A stretch of DNA of 53,530 nucleotides from Mycobacterium sp. E796 (GTDB lineage: Bacteria > Actinomycetota > Actinomycetes > Mycobacteriales > Mycobacteriaceae), in the NCBI RefSeq assembly GCF_001672815.1, contig NZ_LZKK01000336.1, forward strand, positions 1 through 53,530, read 5' to 3'. The translations under genes were made by a program, and so were the position numbers. The notes under the pieces are model-generated. The model searched no databases. It was not told where the DNA came from and saw only the letters and a list, made by a program, of their open reading frames with translations. Positions 8,577 through 16,673 of the stretch are shown here, in pieces. The first letter of the stretch is position 1. Each line of letters opens with the position of its first letter.

Positions 8577-8753
8577 GTAAGCCGTCCCTCGGCTCGGGAA
8601 GCCAAAGTGAGCCCGATGGGGGCATCTGATAGATAAACTAACATTCGCGTCAGTCGCCAATCAACGGTGTTTTCGGTAAGCGTCTCGGTTAATCATCGGC
8701 CCTGGTTGCCGTCGGTTTTGCTGTTATTCGGGTAAGTAGCGTTCTTGGATGAG

Positions 8754-8768
8754 GATAATAGCATTCTC
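8754..8768. promoter_or_regulatory. candidate operator, GAGAATnnnATTCTC family
   Basis: GATAATAGCATTCTC, one mismatch to the palindrome GAGAATnnnATTCTC, followed by GC as in several other copies. It lies in the divergent region between the amidohydrolase (start 8576) and the membrane protein (start about 8844). Confidence 0.55.
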
Positions 8769-8843
8769 GCGTTTGTCGGTGGACGCCGAACGGTGGCCGC
8801 CGGGCGCCGAAACGGGCCTGCGGGGGACGGTACGATCCGTCGC

Positions 8844-9503
8844 GTGGTGAGGGCCGTGCACGCGTCCATGGTGCGCTGGATCGGCCTTCTGTTCGTCATC
8901 GGCGCGGCCCTGTTCGCGCTCGGCGTTCTGCTCTCGCTCCTTCCCGCGTCGCCACCGCTGCTCTCGGCGTTGACCTATGCGGTGGGGGCGGTGTTCTTCA
9001 CCGCCGCAGCAACGCTTCAGCTGATCCTCGCTCGCCGCGAGCTGCCCGAGGCCAAGCAGCACTCGCTGCCGCTGCGGGCGCGCACTACCGACTGGCTGTC
9101 CGCGGCCATCCAGTTGGTGGGCACGGTGCTGTTCAACGTCAACACGGTGGACGCCGCGGTGACCATCGGTGCCCGCCCGGAGCTCATCGACGTCGACGTG
9201 TGGGTGCCCGACATCGTCGGCTCCGTCGCGTTCCTGGTCTCGTCGGCGATCGCAATCGTTCCCGAGGTCCGGGCCCGGCGGCACTCCCACGTTGCCAGCG
9301 CCTCGCAGCGCATCGCGTTCCTCAACTTCGCGGGATCCGTGCTGTTTCTCGCCTCGGCCGCGGGCGCGTTGGTCCTGCGCTCGGGGGCCGACGTCAGCCT
9401 GGTGTGGGCCAACATCGGCACGTTCTTCGGCGCGCTGTGCTTCCTCGTGGCGGCGTGGCTTTTCGGCTGGCCGCCGCGCCGGCCGCAGAGCCAAATTCAG
9501 TGA
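8844..9503 (+). CDS. multi-pass membrane protein of unknown function
   Basis: About 219 residues starting at GTG 8844; ATG 8868 is an alternative. Roughly five to six hydrophobic segments are visible (for example WIGLLFVIGAALFALGVL and NIGTFFGALCFLVAAWLFG) with short polar loops. The protein resembles YrhK-like membrane proteins in layout, but I cannot confirm the family. It sits alone on the plus strand downstream of a candidate palindromic operator at 8754. Convergent with the dehydrogenase ending at 9646. Confidence 0.72.
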   Translation: MVRAVHASMVRWIGLLFVIGAALFALGVLLSLLPASPPLLSALTYAVGAVFFTAAATLQLILARRELPEAKQHSLPLRARTTDWLSAAIQLVGTVLFNVNTVDAAVTIGARPELIDVDVWVPDIVGSVAFLVSSAIAIVPEVRARRHSHVASASQRIAFLNFAGSVLFLASAAGALVLRSGADVSLVWANIGTFFGALCFLVAAWLFGWPPRRPQSQIQ

Positions 9504-9548
9504 TCGCCAAGTGGATTCAAGCGCTAGCCGGGCCTTCGGGCGTGGCGT

Positions 9549-9581
9549 GTGAACCGTGGGCCTGGCCTGTGAATCGTGGCA
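9549..9581. repeat. short imperfect tandem repeat in the 9504-9645 gap
   Basis: Two near-identical units, TGTGAACCGTGG and TGTGAATCGTGG, occur close together between convergent genes. No gene or clear terminator hairpin is visible in the rest of this 142-base gap. Confidence 0.4.
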
Positions 9582-9645
9582 GGAAAAATCGCCGGATTCC
9601 CTCCGCTGGTACACAATCAAAGCCGTTACTGCGCACTCAACGCGA

Positions 9646-10548
9646 TTAGCCCGCCGGCGGCCCTACCGGACCCACGGTGACACCGGCGGCCCTCTCGAAC
9701 GGCTTGATCACCGTCGTGAAATCGGAGTCCGGGCCCTCTTCGAGCGCGGCCGCCTCCCAGAGCCGGGCCACCGTTTCGGCGACGTCGGCCGGGGCGCCGA
9801 GCGCTTTCGCTTCGTCGAGATACAGCCGCACGTCCTTGACCATCAGCCCGGTGGCGAAGCCGTAGTCGAAGGTGCGCGGCAGGATCGCGCGGGGGAACTT
9901 GTCGCGGCTCGCGCTCGTCGCACCCGAACCCGCGTTGAGCACTTCGATCATCACGCCCGGGTCGAGACCGGCCTTCACGCCCATCGCGACGACCTCCGCC
10001 GTCGCGACCAACACGTTGGCCGCCAGGATGTTGTTGGCGAGCTTCATGGTCTGCGCCGCACCGGGTTTCTCCCCGATGTAGAGCGGTCGCCCGATCGCCT
10101 CGAGAGCGGTTCGTATCACGTCGAATTCGTCGCGCGGCCCGGACACCATGACGGCGAGCGAACCCTGCTCGGCTCCGCCCACGCCGCCGCTGACCGGGCT
10201 GTCGATCGCCACGATGTTCCGTTTCGCCAGCGCGTCGCGGATGTGCACCGCCGTTCGGCTGCCGACGGTTGAGAAGTCGACATACCGCTTGACGCGCGAA
10301 CCCTCGATCACGCCCGCGGCCCCGGTGGCCACCTCCACGCATGCGGCCGGCGTCGGCAGGCTCGCCATGACCGTCTCGACCCGATCGGCGACCTCTTTCG
10401 ACGACGACACTCCGTGCGCGCCGACGGTGACGAGGCGATCCAGCGCCGCGCCGTTCGTGTCGAAGGCGACGACATCGTGGCCTTGTTGGATGAGGCGACG
10501 CGCCATGGGAAAGCCCATGTTTCCAAGCCCGATGAACCCGACCTCCAT
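9646..10548 (-). CDS. 3-hydroxyisobutyrate dehydrogenase-like NAD(P)-dependent oxidoreductase
   Basis: A complete 300-residue beta-hydroxyacid dehydrogenase. It has the N-terminal nucleotide-binding loop GFIGLGNMGFPMARRL, the substrate motif DSPVSGGVGGAEQG near residue 117, and the catalytic lysine in GAAQTMKLANN near residue 168. It probably oxidises a 3-hydroxy acid formed during branched or cyclic substrate breakdown. It starts 9 bases after the carboxymuconolactone-decarboxylase-like gene ends, so the two are likely cotranscribed. Confidence 0.93.
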   Translation of the reverse strand: MEVGFIGLGNMGFPMARRLIQQGHDVVAFDTNGAALDRLVTVGAHGVSSSKEVADRVETVMASLPTPAACVEVATGAAGVIEGSRVKRYVDFSTVGSRTAVHIRDALAKRNIVAIDSPVSGGVGGAEQGSLAVMVSGPRDEFDVIRTALEAIGRPLYIGEKPGAAQTMKLANNILAANVLVATAEVVAMGVKAGLDPGVMIEVLNAGSGATSASRDKFPRAILPRTFDYGFATGLMVKDVRLYLDEAKALGAPADVAETVARLWEAAALEEGPDSDFTTVIKPFERAAGVTVGPVGPPAG

Positions 10549-10557
10549 CGCCGACTC

Positions 10558-10938
10558 CTAGCCCCGATCCACTTCGGCGAACGCCTCACGCGCGATGCGG
10601 AAGCTGTCGACGGCGGCCGGTACGCCGGCGTAGATCGCGACCTGGAGGAATATCTCCCGGATCTCGTCGCGCGTGACACCGTTCGTCAGCGCCGCCTTGA
10701 GGTGCGTCCGTAATTCGTTGGGGCGGTTCAGGACCGAAATCATCGCCAGGTTGAGCATGCTGCGGGTCTTGAGGGCCAGTCCGTCGCGGCCCCAGACCGC
10801 GCCCCAGCAATACTCGGTGACGAGGTCTTGCAGCGGCTTGGTGAAGTCGTCCGCGTCCGCCAACGCTTGGTTGACATACGCCTCGCCCAGCACCGCCGAG
10901 CGGATCTCGAGTCCGCGCTGGTACGTTTCGCCGTCCAA
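10558..10938 (-). CDS. carboxymuconolactone decarboxylase family protein
   Basis: A 126-residue PcaC-like protein. The conserved stretch LKTRSMLNLAMISVLNR and the C-terminal segment with EIREIFLQVAIYAGVPAA match the CMD fold. There is no AhpD-type CxxC pair, so it resembles true 4-carboxymuconolactone decarboxylases rather than peroxidase-like members. The exact substrate cannot be fixed, since many family members are not in the protocatechuate pathway. A perfect 13-base tandem duplication lies just upstream. Confidence 0.9.
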   Translation of the reverse strand: MDGETYQRGLEIRSAVLGEAYVNQALADADDFTKPLQDLVTEYCWGAVWGRDGLALKTRSMLNLAMISVLNRPNELRTHLKAALTNGVTRDEIREIFLQVAIYAGVPAAVDSFRIAREAFAEVDRG

Positions 10939-10962
10939 TGGTCTGCTCCTTTACGCCACGTG

Positions 10963-10988
10963 CTCCTGATAGACCCTCCTGATAGACC
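10963..10988. repeat. perfect 13-bp tandem duplication
   Basis: CTCCTGATAGACC occurs twice head-to-tail with no spacer, 25-50 bases upstream of the 10938 start codon. It is a recent slippage duplication or a doubled protein-binding site. Confidence 0.8.
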
Positions 10989-11035
10989 TTTGTGTAGCAG
11001 CCCAGCCTCGAGGGAGATGCAATGACCGGTCCTCC

Positions 11036-11130
11036 GAGCTGCTGCTTGGGCGGGTCGATCTTTCTCGTCATGCAGAACTTCCTGCTGGCCGCGCGCGCCC
11101 AAGGGTTGGGGTGCCGGCCAGGCATTCGGA
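11036..11130 (+). pseudogene. probable nitroreductase-family remnant
   Basis: Plus-strand translation gives GGSIFLVMQNFLLAARAQGLG, close to the conserved GASIFPAVQNLLLAARALGLG-type helix of nitroreductase/flavin reductase proteins, followed at once by unrelated sequence. No flavin-binding start or end of such a gene is present. I read it as a decayed fragment in the 10939-11217 gap. Chance similarity is possible. Confidence 0.45.
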
Positions 11131-11170
11131 CACCTCGTAGCCGCTTTTCGAGATTATTACTTCCGACAGG

Positions 11171-11185
11171 GAGAATGCTATTCTC
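11171..11185. promoter_or_regulatory. candidate operator, GAGAATnnnATTCTC family
   Basis: GAGAATGCTATTCTC matches both 6-base arms exactly and is followed by GCG. It ends 32 bases before the acyl-CoA dehydrogenase start at 11218. A weaker partner (GAGATTATTACTTCC, 11150-11164) lies 21 bases upstream. The TATTCT inside could also serve as a -10 hexamer. Confidence 0.65.
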
Positions 11186-11217
11186 GCGATTGGCGGTGAC
11201 GACAGGAGGCGGCCCGG

Positions 11218-12216
11218 ATGCTGTTGGAGTTCGATGCTGATCAGCGGCTGTGGCAGCAGACCGTTCGCGACGTCGTCGCCAAGCAGTGCCCGCCGTCGCT
11301 GGTGCGCAGCGTGGCCGAGGACGGCGTGGATCCGAGCCCGCTGTGGAAGTCCTACGTCGACCAGGGCTGGACGGAGCTGAACGACGCGGACAGCGCCGTG
11401 GAGCTGGCGATCGTGCTCGAGGAGCTGGGGCGCGCGACCGATCCCACCCCGTTCCTGGCGACGATGAGCCAATTCGCGCCGCTGGCCGCGGATCGGTTCG
11501 ACCCGCACGAGGCCGGAACCGCGGTGTACGGCGGGGTCTGGGCGCACCGGGACGCCGACGGCTGGGTGCTGGACGGCACGGCGCGCCATGTTCTCGACGG
11601 CGATCGCGTCGACCGGCTGGCGGTGGTGACCGACGCCGGGGTGTTCGTCGTCGCGGCCAACCAGGTTTCGGCGCGCCGCTCGGCGGTGTTCGACCCCGTC
11701 CTGCACGTCACCGACCTGTCGTTCGGCGAGGTCCGGGTGCCCGACAGCGCGCGGCTCGCCGTCGACGCGGAGCGCGCGCAACACGTCGCGCTGACCGGCA
11801 TGGCGATCACCATGGTCGGCGCCTGCCAACGCATCCTCGACCTGGTCCTCGAGCACGTCCGCAGCCGGCAGCAATTCGGGGTGCCGATCGGTTCGTTCCA
11901 GGCCGTCCAGCACAAGGCCGCCGACATGCACGTCGCGGTCGAACGCGCCCGGGCGCTGGCCTACTTCGCCGCACTGACGATCGCGGCCGACGATCCGCGG
12001 CGCCGGCTGGCGGCCGCGATGGCCAAGGCATCCGCGGGGGAGTGCCAGTCGCTCGTATTCCGGCACGGCTTACAGCTTTTCGGTGCGATGGGATTTACCT
12101 GGGAGAACGACCTGCAGTTCGCGCTGAAGCGGGCCAAGGCGGGCGAGCTGATGCTCGGTGGCGCGGCGCAACACCGGGCGCGCATCGCAGAGGAATACCG
12201 TGCAGCTGACTTTTGA
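11218..12216 (+). CDS. acyl-CoA dehydrogenase, short subunit
   Basis: A 332-residue acyl-CoA dehydrogenase family protein with strong ribosome-binding site AGGAGG. It keeps the C-terminal FAD/CoA helix motif RQQFGVPIGSFQAVQHK but lacks the middle-domain SEPxAGSD motif and the terminal GGTSEIQRN found in its neighbour. Such reduced chains typically pair with a fuller subunit as alpha2beta2 dehydrogenases acting on steroid-type acyl-CoAs (known for FadE28/FadE29). It overlaps the next gene by 17 bases, which supports a 1:1 complex. A palindromic operator candidate lies directly upstream. Confidence 0.9.
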   Translation: MLLEFDADQRLWQQTVRDVVAKQCPPSLVRSVAEDGVDPSPLWKSYVDQGWTELNDADSAVELAIVLEELGRATDPTPFLATMSQFAPLAADRFDPHEAGTAVYGGVWAHRDADGWVLDGTARHVLDGDRVDRLAVVTDAGVFVVAANQVSARRSAVFDPVLHVTDLSFGEVRVPDSARLAVDAERAQHVALTGMAITMVGACQRILDLVLEHVRSRQQFGVPIGSFQAVQHKAADMHVAVERARALAYFAALTIAADDPRRRLAAAMAKASAGECQSLVFRHGLQLFGAMGFTWENDLQFALKRAKAGELMLGGAAQHRARIAEEYRAADF

Positions 12217-13375
12217 TCCCGACGTCGAGGCGTTCCGGGCGGAGTTCGCGGCCTTCCTCGACGAAAACCTGCCCGACGCAAGCGAAACGCTGGAGCGCCC
12301 GCGGTCGGTGTCGCACATGCCGCAGTGGGCGCGCGACTGGCAGCGGCTGCTTTTCGACAACGGCTGGCTCTTGCCCAGCCAGCCGCCGGAATTCGGTGGT
12401 CGCAACGCGACGGTGATTCAGCAGTTCGTCTACCTCGAGGAACTCAGCCGCCGCCGGATCTATCACAGCTTCAACCCGCAGGGCGTGAACATCGTTGCGG
12501 CGTCGCTGCTTTCGTTCGGCAACGACGATCAGAAGCGCCGCTGGGCGGTGCCGATCCTGCGGGCCGAGATCACCGCGTCGCTCGGGATGAGCGAACCCAG
12601 CGCGGGCTCCGACCTGGCGTCGTTGCGCACCCGCGCGGTGCTGGACGGCGATCACTTCGTGGTCAACGGGCAGAAGGTGTGGACCTCGGGCGCCCACGAT
12701 GCCGACGTCCTGCTGACGTTCGTGCGCACCAACCCGGATGCGCCGAAGCACAAGGGAATCAGCGCGCTGATCATCCCCACCGACACCCCGGGTCTGGTGC
12801 GCCGGCCGTTCCCGTCGATCTGCGGTGCCGACGACCTGGATTTCAACGAGGTCTTCTTCACCGACGTGCGGGTGCCGGCCGAGAACCTGGTCGGTGAGCT
12901 CGACCAAGGCTGGCGGGTGGCCAACGGGTCGCTGGGGCACGAGCGCACGATGATGTGGCTGGGTTTCGCCGATCGGCTCGACAACATGATCGACGACTTC
13001 CACCCGACCACCGAAGTCGAGCGCGACCTGTACGCCAGCACGATCATGGACAAGCAGGCGCTGCGCCTGCTGGGTTCGGTTGCCCTGGCGCGTGCCTCGC
13101 GCGGCGAGGACGACGTTGCCGCGATCTCGGTGCTCAAGCTGCTCGGGTCCGAGGCCGAGCTGCGCGGCATGGAGCTGGCGTTCACGTCGGCGGGATCCGA
13201 CGGGCTGATCCACCCCGGGCAGACCGGCCCGTACGCGCACATGAACCTGGACCACTACTTCGCCAGCTGGTTCGAGCGTTATGCCCGAAGCTTTTCCGGC
13301 ACCATCGCCGGCGGGACCTCGGAGATCCAGCGCAACATCATCGCGCAGCGCGTGCTCGGCCTGCCCCGCGGCTAG
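12200..13375 (+). CDS. acyl-CoA dehydrogenase, full-length subunit
   Basis: A 391-residue FadE-type flavoprotein. I choose GTG 12200, inside the end of the previous gene, giving VQLTFDPDVEAFRAEFAAFL; the upstream open frame is antisense-like filler within that gene. It shows the FAD/substrate motif GMSEPSAGSDL, WTSGAHDAD, and the C-terminal GGTSEIQRNIIAQRVLGLPR. It should catalyse alpha,beta-dehydrogenation of an acyl-CoA, probably as a heteromer with the preceding chain. It is followed by the palindromic repeats at 13386-13441. Confidence 0.92.
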   Translation: MQLTFDPDVEAFRAEFAAFLDENLPDASETLERPRSVSHMPQWARDWQRLLFDNGWLLPSQPPEFGGRNATVIQQFVYLEELSRRRIYHSFNPQGVNIVAASLLSFGNDDQKRRWAVPILRAEITASLGMSEPSAGSDLASLRTRAVLDGDHFVVNGQKVWTSGAHDADVLLTFVRTNPDAPKHKGISALIIPTDTPGLVRRPFPSICGADDLDFNEVFFTDVRVPAENLVGELDQGWRVANGSLGHERTMMWLGFADRLDNMIDDFHPTTEVERDLYASTIMDKQALRLLGSVALARASRGEDDVAAISVLKLLGSEAELRGMELAFTSAGSDGLIHPGQTGPYAHMNLDHYFASWFERYARSFSGTIAGGTSEIQRNIIAQRVLGLPRG

Positions 13376-13385
13376 GTTTGTGCGC

Positions 13386-13441
13386 CGAACGTGCGGCCAG
13401 CCGCACGCTCGTTGTCGAATGTGCGGCCAGCCGCGCGTTCG
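13386..13441. repeat. two tandem 26-bp imperfect palindromes, 30-bp period
   Basis: Two copies (13386-13411 and 13416-13441) of a hairpin with stem GTGCGG / CCGCAC flanked by CGAA / CTCG. They sit between the acyl-CoA dehydrogenase (plus) and the esterase (minus), where they could stop transcription from both sides. There is no U-tract, which is usual for mycobacterial terminators. Confidence 0.75.
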
Positions 13442-13454
13442 CGAGGCTAACCCA

Positions 13455-14873
13455 CTAACTCTGGTCGTGGCCCACCACCTCGGTGTGGTTGGGGGACGCC
13501 GTGCCGGGCAACGGGATGTGGGCCACGTCCGGGGTGCCGAGCCGGCCGGCTAGCCAGGGCAACGCGGTGGCGAAAGCTGCGCTGGCAGTGGGCCAGTCGT
13601 GCCTTCCTGGCTGGGCGACCACCGCGCAGTCGATGCCGTTCGCCAGGCCGAGGCCGCACAGGGCTGCCGCTGCGGCGGCCTGGTTACCCGGGTCGGTGGC
13701 GGCGCCGCGACCGGCGACTGCCATCGCGGTGCTGTCGACGACGGTGAGGTCGCGGTGCGGCGCCGGGGCGCCGCCCGACGTGATCGCGAACCAACCGGAC
13801 ACTCCGGTGTAGCGGCCGTGGCGACTGATCACCGTCGTCGGGTCGAATGCCGCCCACGCGTCGGCATTTCCGCCGAACAGGCCGGCGATGGTTTGCGCCT
13901 TGCTTCCCGTGTTGGGGGTCAAGTCGCCTTCGATGTCGACGAATGTGCTGAACAGGTTGGGGTGCATGACGGTCAGATCCACCGCGCAGGTGCCGCCCAT
14001 CGAGAACCCCACCACGCCCCAGTGCGACGGGTCGGGGCTGACCCCGAAATTCGAGACCATATAGGGCACCACGTCTTTGGTGAGATGGTCGGCGGCGTTG
14101 CCGCGGCTTCCGTTGACGCATTCGGTGTCGTTGTCGAACGCACCGCCCGGGTCGACGAACACGAGCACCGGCGCGTTGCCGCCATGCGCGGCCGCGAAGG
14201 CGTCGATGGTGTCCACCGCGTTGCCGGCGCGCACCCAGTCGGCGGGCGTGTTGATCATGCCGCCGATCATCAGCACGGTCGGCAGCTGCGGCGGCGGAGA
14301 GCTCGAGAACCATGCGGGCGGCAGATACACCAGTTCCTCGCGGTGCTTGAAATGCGAGGCGTCGGAAGGGATCTGCACCGGCACCAGGCGGCCGCGGGAT
14401 GGCCTGACGCCGCTCGCTGCCATCGCGGTGACGGTGGCCTTGTCGGTCTGGCCAGGCAGCGGAGCGGAGGTGAGCTGGTCCCACGCGCTCTGCACCGTCT
14501 GCACGTACCCGAACCACTGGTTCAGCACCAGCAGCGAGCAGAGCACCGACAGCGGCAGGCACAGGATCGAGACGGCTCGCCGCCACCAGCGCGCGCCGCG
14601 CCAGCCCAGGATCATGACGGCCGCGGCCGTTCCGGCCAACGCGATCCACACATACAGCGCGGACGGCGCCGGCTCGGTTGCCACACGGCCGATGTACCAG
14701 TGCGCCCCGGCGGCCGCCACGCCGCCCGCGACGACGGCCACGGGCAGCCAGCACAGGAGCCAACGGCGTGATCGCCGCCCGATGGCGAGGCCCAGCGCGA
14801 GCGCGGTGGCGGCATCGACCGTCAACGGCAGCCAGCCGTGCATCAACGAGATGTGGTTACTCAGGAGCTGCAT
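13455..14873 (-). CDS. membrane-anchored esterase (esterase D / antigen 85-like alpha/beta hydrolase)
   Basis: A 472-residue protein with about four transmembrane helices in the first 135 residues and an extracytoplasmic esterase domain after that. The nucleophile motif is GFSMGGTCAVDL near residue 294, after a VFVDPGGAFDN strand typical of the PF00756 esterase family. A C-terminal GRHDW supplies a candidate catalytic His. It probably acts on cell-envelope or external esters. It is monocistronic and lies between two palindromic repeat elements. Confidence 0.86.
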   Translation of the reverse strand: MQLLSNHISLMHGWLPLTVDAATALALGLAIGRRSRRWLLCWLPVAVVAGGVAAAGAHWYIGRVATEPAPSALYVWIALAGTAAAVMILGWRGARWWRRAVSILCLPLSVLCSLLVLNQWFGYVQTVQSAWDQLTSAPLPGQTDKATVTAMAASGVRPSRGRLVPVQIPSDASHFKHREELVYLPPAWFSSSPPPQLPTVLMIGGMINTPADWVRAGNAVDTIDAFAAAHGGNAPVLVFVDPGGAFDNDTECVNGSRGNAADHLTKDVVPYMVSNFGVSPDPSHWGVVGFSMGGTCAVDLTVMHPNLFSTFVDIEGDLTPNTGSKAQTIAGLFGGNADAWAAFDPTTVISRHGRYTGVSGWFAITSGGAPAPHRDLTVVDSTAMAVAGRGAATDPGNQAAAAAALCGLGLANGIDCAVVAQPGRHDWPTASAAFATALPWLAGRLGTPDVAHIPLPGTASPNHTEVVGHDQS

Positions 14874-14977
14874 CGTGATTCCTCCTCCCGGCGGCCAGCG
14901 ATCGGCGCGTGTGAGGGAAGGATCAGATGTCGGCCTCTACGAAGCCTCTACGGATTCTTGGAGCCGTGGCCCGGACG

Positions 14978-15037
14978 GCGAGCAGACACGAAAGCCCCTC
15001 ACCACGCGGCGTGTCGGGGGCTTTTGCGTCTGCTCGC
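14978..15037. terminator. long inverted repeat, probable terminator (14874-15060 gap)
   Basis: Arms GCGAGCAGAC / GTCTGCTCGC with inner arms AAAGCCCC / GGGGCTTT form a strong hairpin over 60 bases. It lies downstream of the P450 gene (minus strand) and upstream of the esterase. A relative with covarying stem bases is at 39281-39338. Confidence 0.8.
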
Positions 15038-15060
15038 AAGGGGAACGGCGCCAGGCCGAC

Positions 15061-16437
15061 CTAGTCGATGACGGCGGCTTCCTTGCGCTCGGTGATCGGC
15101 CTGGCCAGCTCCTGCTCGTCGCAGATGCGTTGCAGCTTGTCCAGCGTCTCGTCCAGGCCGGCGCCGACCCGTCGGCCGGGCGTGAAGGTGGCCGGCAGCT
15201 TCCGCATCCCCTGGATGACGCCGATGGTCTCGTAGTGCACGGTCCCCTCGGGGTCGCACGTGTAGTCGGGCATCCGGTCCAGGACAGCGGTCAGCATGGA
15301 CTTGAACACCGTGCGCGCCACGTTCGATCCGGCGCAGCGGTGCACGCCGAGCCCAAAGCTGAAGTGCCGGTTGCCTTTGCGGTCGAGGATGATCTCGTCC
15401 GGTTCGTGGAACACAGCGGGGTCGCGGTTGGCCATGGCCCACGAAATCCACAGCCGCTCGCCCTCTTTGAAGGTGGTGCCGTCGAGCTCGACGTCATCGG
15501 AGAAGGTCCTGCCGTCGCCAGGGGCGGGGGTGAAGTAGCGCAGGAACTCTTCGGTCGCGGGATCGAGCAGCGTCTCACGCTGCTTGCTGAGCAGCTCGCG
15601 CTGATCGGGATGCTGCGAAAGCCATTCCAGCGAATGGGCCGTCAGCGCCGTGGTGGTGTCGAAGCCGCCGCCGATGATCAACCCGAGATTTCCGATGATT
15701 TCCAGATCGGGCGCGGGCTCGCCATCGATCCGCATTTCGAGCAGGGCATTGACCAAGCCGGGCCGCGGATTTTCGCGGATCTCGATCATGTTGTTGATCA
15801 GGTCGATCCCCATCTGCCGGTGCATCTCGGTGACCCGCTGGATGTCCGGCGAATGCTCCGGGGTGTACACCGCGGCGTGCGTCGGCTCGCTGTACATCTG
15901 CCAGTTCTTCAGCGGGATGCCCATCATCGCCAGGGTCAGCACGGCCGGCACGATGTTGGCCAGGTCGTCGACGAAGTCGATGCGGCCTTCCTCGATCTTC
16001 TCGTCGAGGCAGGCGCGCGTCACGTCGTCGATGAACGGCTCCCAGCGCTTGACCGCGGCCGGTGAGAGGTAGGGGTTGAGCACGGCGCGGTAGGTTTTGT
16101 GCTCGGGGTTGTCCATCTCCAGGATGCCGCCCCGGATGCCGTTGATGCGGCTGGCGGTCGGGATCGAAATGCCTTTGTACCCACGGCGTTCGTTGTTCAC
16201 ATCATGGTCGTTGGACACCGCCGGGCAGCGGGCGAGCTCGAAGACCTCGTGGCTGCCCGCCGCCACCCAATGTCCGCCGTAGGTGTCGCTCCAGGCCATC
16301 GGGCACCGGGCGTGCATCTCCTCGGTGATGTCTTTGAACCGCGAACGGTACTCGGGGGAGTGCCGATCGAAGTGATACCGGTTCCGCTTACGGTCGCTGT
16401 CGCTGATCTGGTCATCAACGCTGTCGTCGACGCTCAA
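15061..16437 (-). CDS. cytochrome P450
   Basis: A 458-residue P450. The I-helix oxygen-activation motif is GGFDTT, the K-helix ExxR is EEFLR, and the haem loop is FSFGLGVHRCAG with the axial Cys. The TTG start follows a GGGAGA site. It lies 14 bases after a 3Fe-4S ferredoxin gene and behind two SDR genes, so hydroxylation followed by alcohol oxidation of the same substrate is a reasonable inference. The CYP family number cannot be given without alignment. Confidence 0.95.
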   Translation of the reverse strand: MSVDDSVDDQISDSDRKRNRYHFDRHSPEYRSRFKDITEEMHARCPMAWSDTYGGHWVAAGSHEVFELARCPAVSNDHDVNNERRGYKGISIPTASRINGIRGGILEMDNPEHKTYRAVLNPYLSPAAVKRWEPFIDDVTRACLDEKIEEGRIDFVDDLANIVPAVLTLAMMGIPLKNWQMYSEPTHAAVYTPEHSPDIQRVTEMHRQMGIDLINNMIEIRENPRPGLVNALLEMRIDGEPAPDLEIIGNLGLIIGGGFDTTTALTAHSLEWLSQHPDQRELLSKQRETLLDPATEEFLRYFTPAPGDGRTFSDDVELDGTTFKEGERLWISWAMANRDPAVFHEPDEIILDRKGNRHFSFGLGVHRCAGSNVARTVFKSMLTAVLDRMPDYTCDPEGTVHYETIGVIQGMRKLPATFTPGRRVGAGLDETLDKLQRICDEQELARPITERKEAAVID

Positions 16438-16451
16438 GGCACTGTCTCCCT

Positions 16452-16652
16452 TTACGTTTCATCCGTGATGATGATGGCCTGCTCCGGGCAGGAGTGGGCG
16501 GCTTCGCGGACCTGATCCTCCTTGTCGGCAGGCACCACCTCGTCGATCGCCGACGAACTGCCGTCGATGTCGCTGAGCTGGAACGAATCCGGCGCGATCA
16601 TCGCGCAAAGGGTGTGGCCCTGGCAGCGTTCTGAATCAACCCAGACCTTCAC
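16452..16652 (-). CDS. 3Fe-4S ferredoxin, P450 partner
   Basis: A 66-residue ferredoxin with Cys10, Cys16 and Cys55 (CQGHTLC and SCPEQA), the three-Cys pattern of mycobacterial P450-linked ferredoxins. The GTG start has an AAGGAG site. It is followed after 14 bases by the P450 gene, the usual arrangement for an electron-donor pair. No ferredoxin reductase is adjacent; the NuoF-like protein at 3219-4499 is one candidate donor. Confidence 0.94.
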   Translation of the reverse strand: MKVWVDSERCQGHTLCAMIAPDSFQLSDIDGSSSAIDEVVPADKEDQVREAAHSCPEQAIIITDET

Positions 16653-16673
16653 GACGTCTCCTTGCGACTTGTC

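Noticed and set aside
8577..8660. N-terminal extension of the 7485 amidohydrolase to 8660
   Set aside because: Contains an AT-rich promoter-like stretch; GTG 8576 has the better ribosome site and family-like start.
14077..16065. 662-codon open frame opposite the esterase and P450
   Set aside because: It crosses a terminator hairpin and two real genes; composition is that of an antisense shadow.
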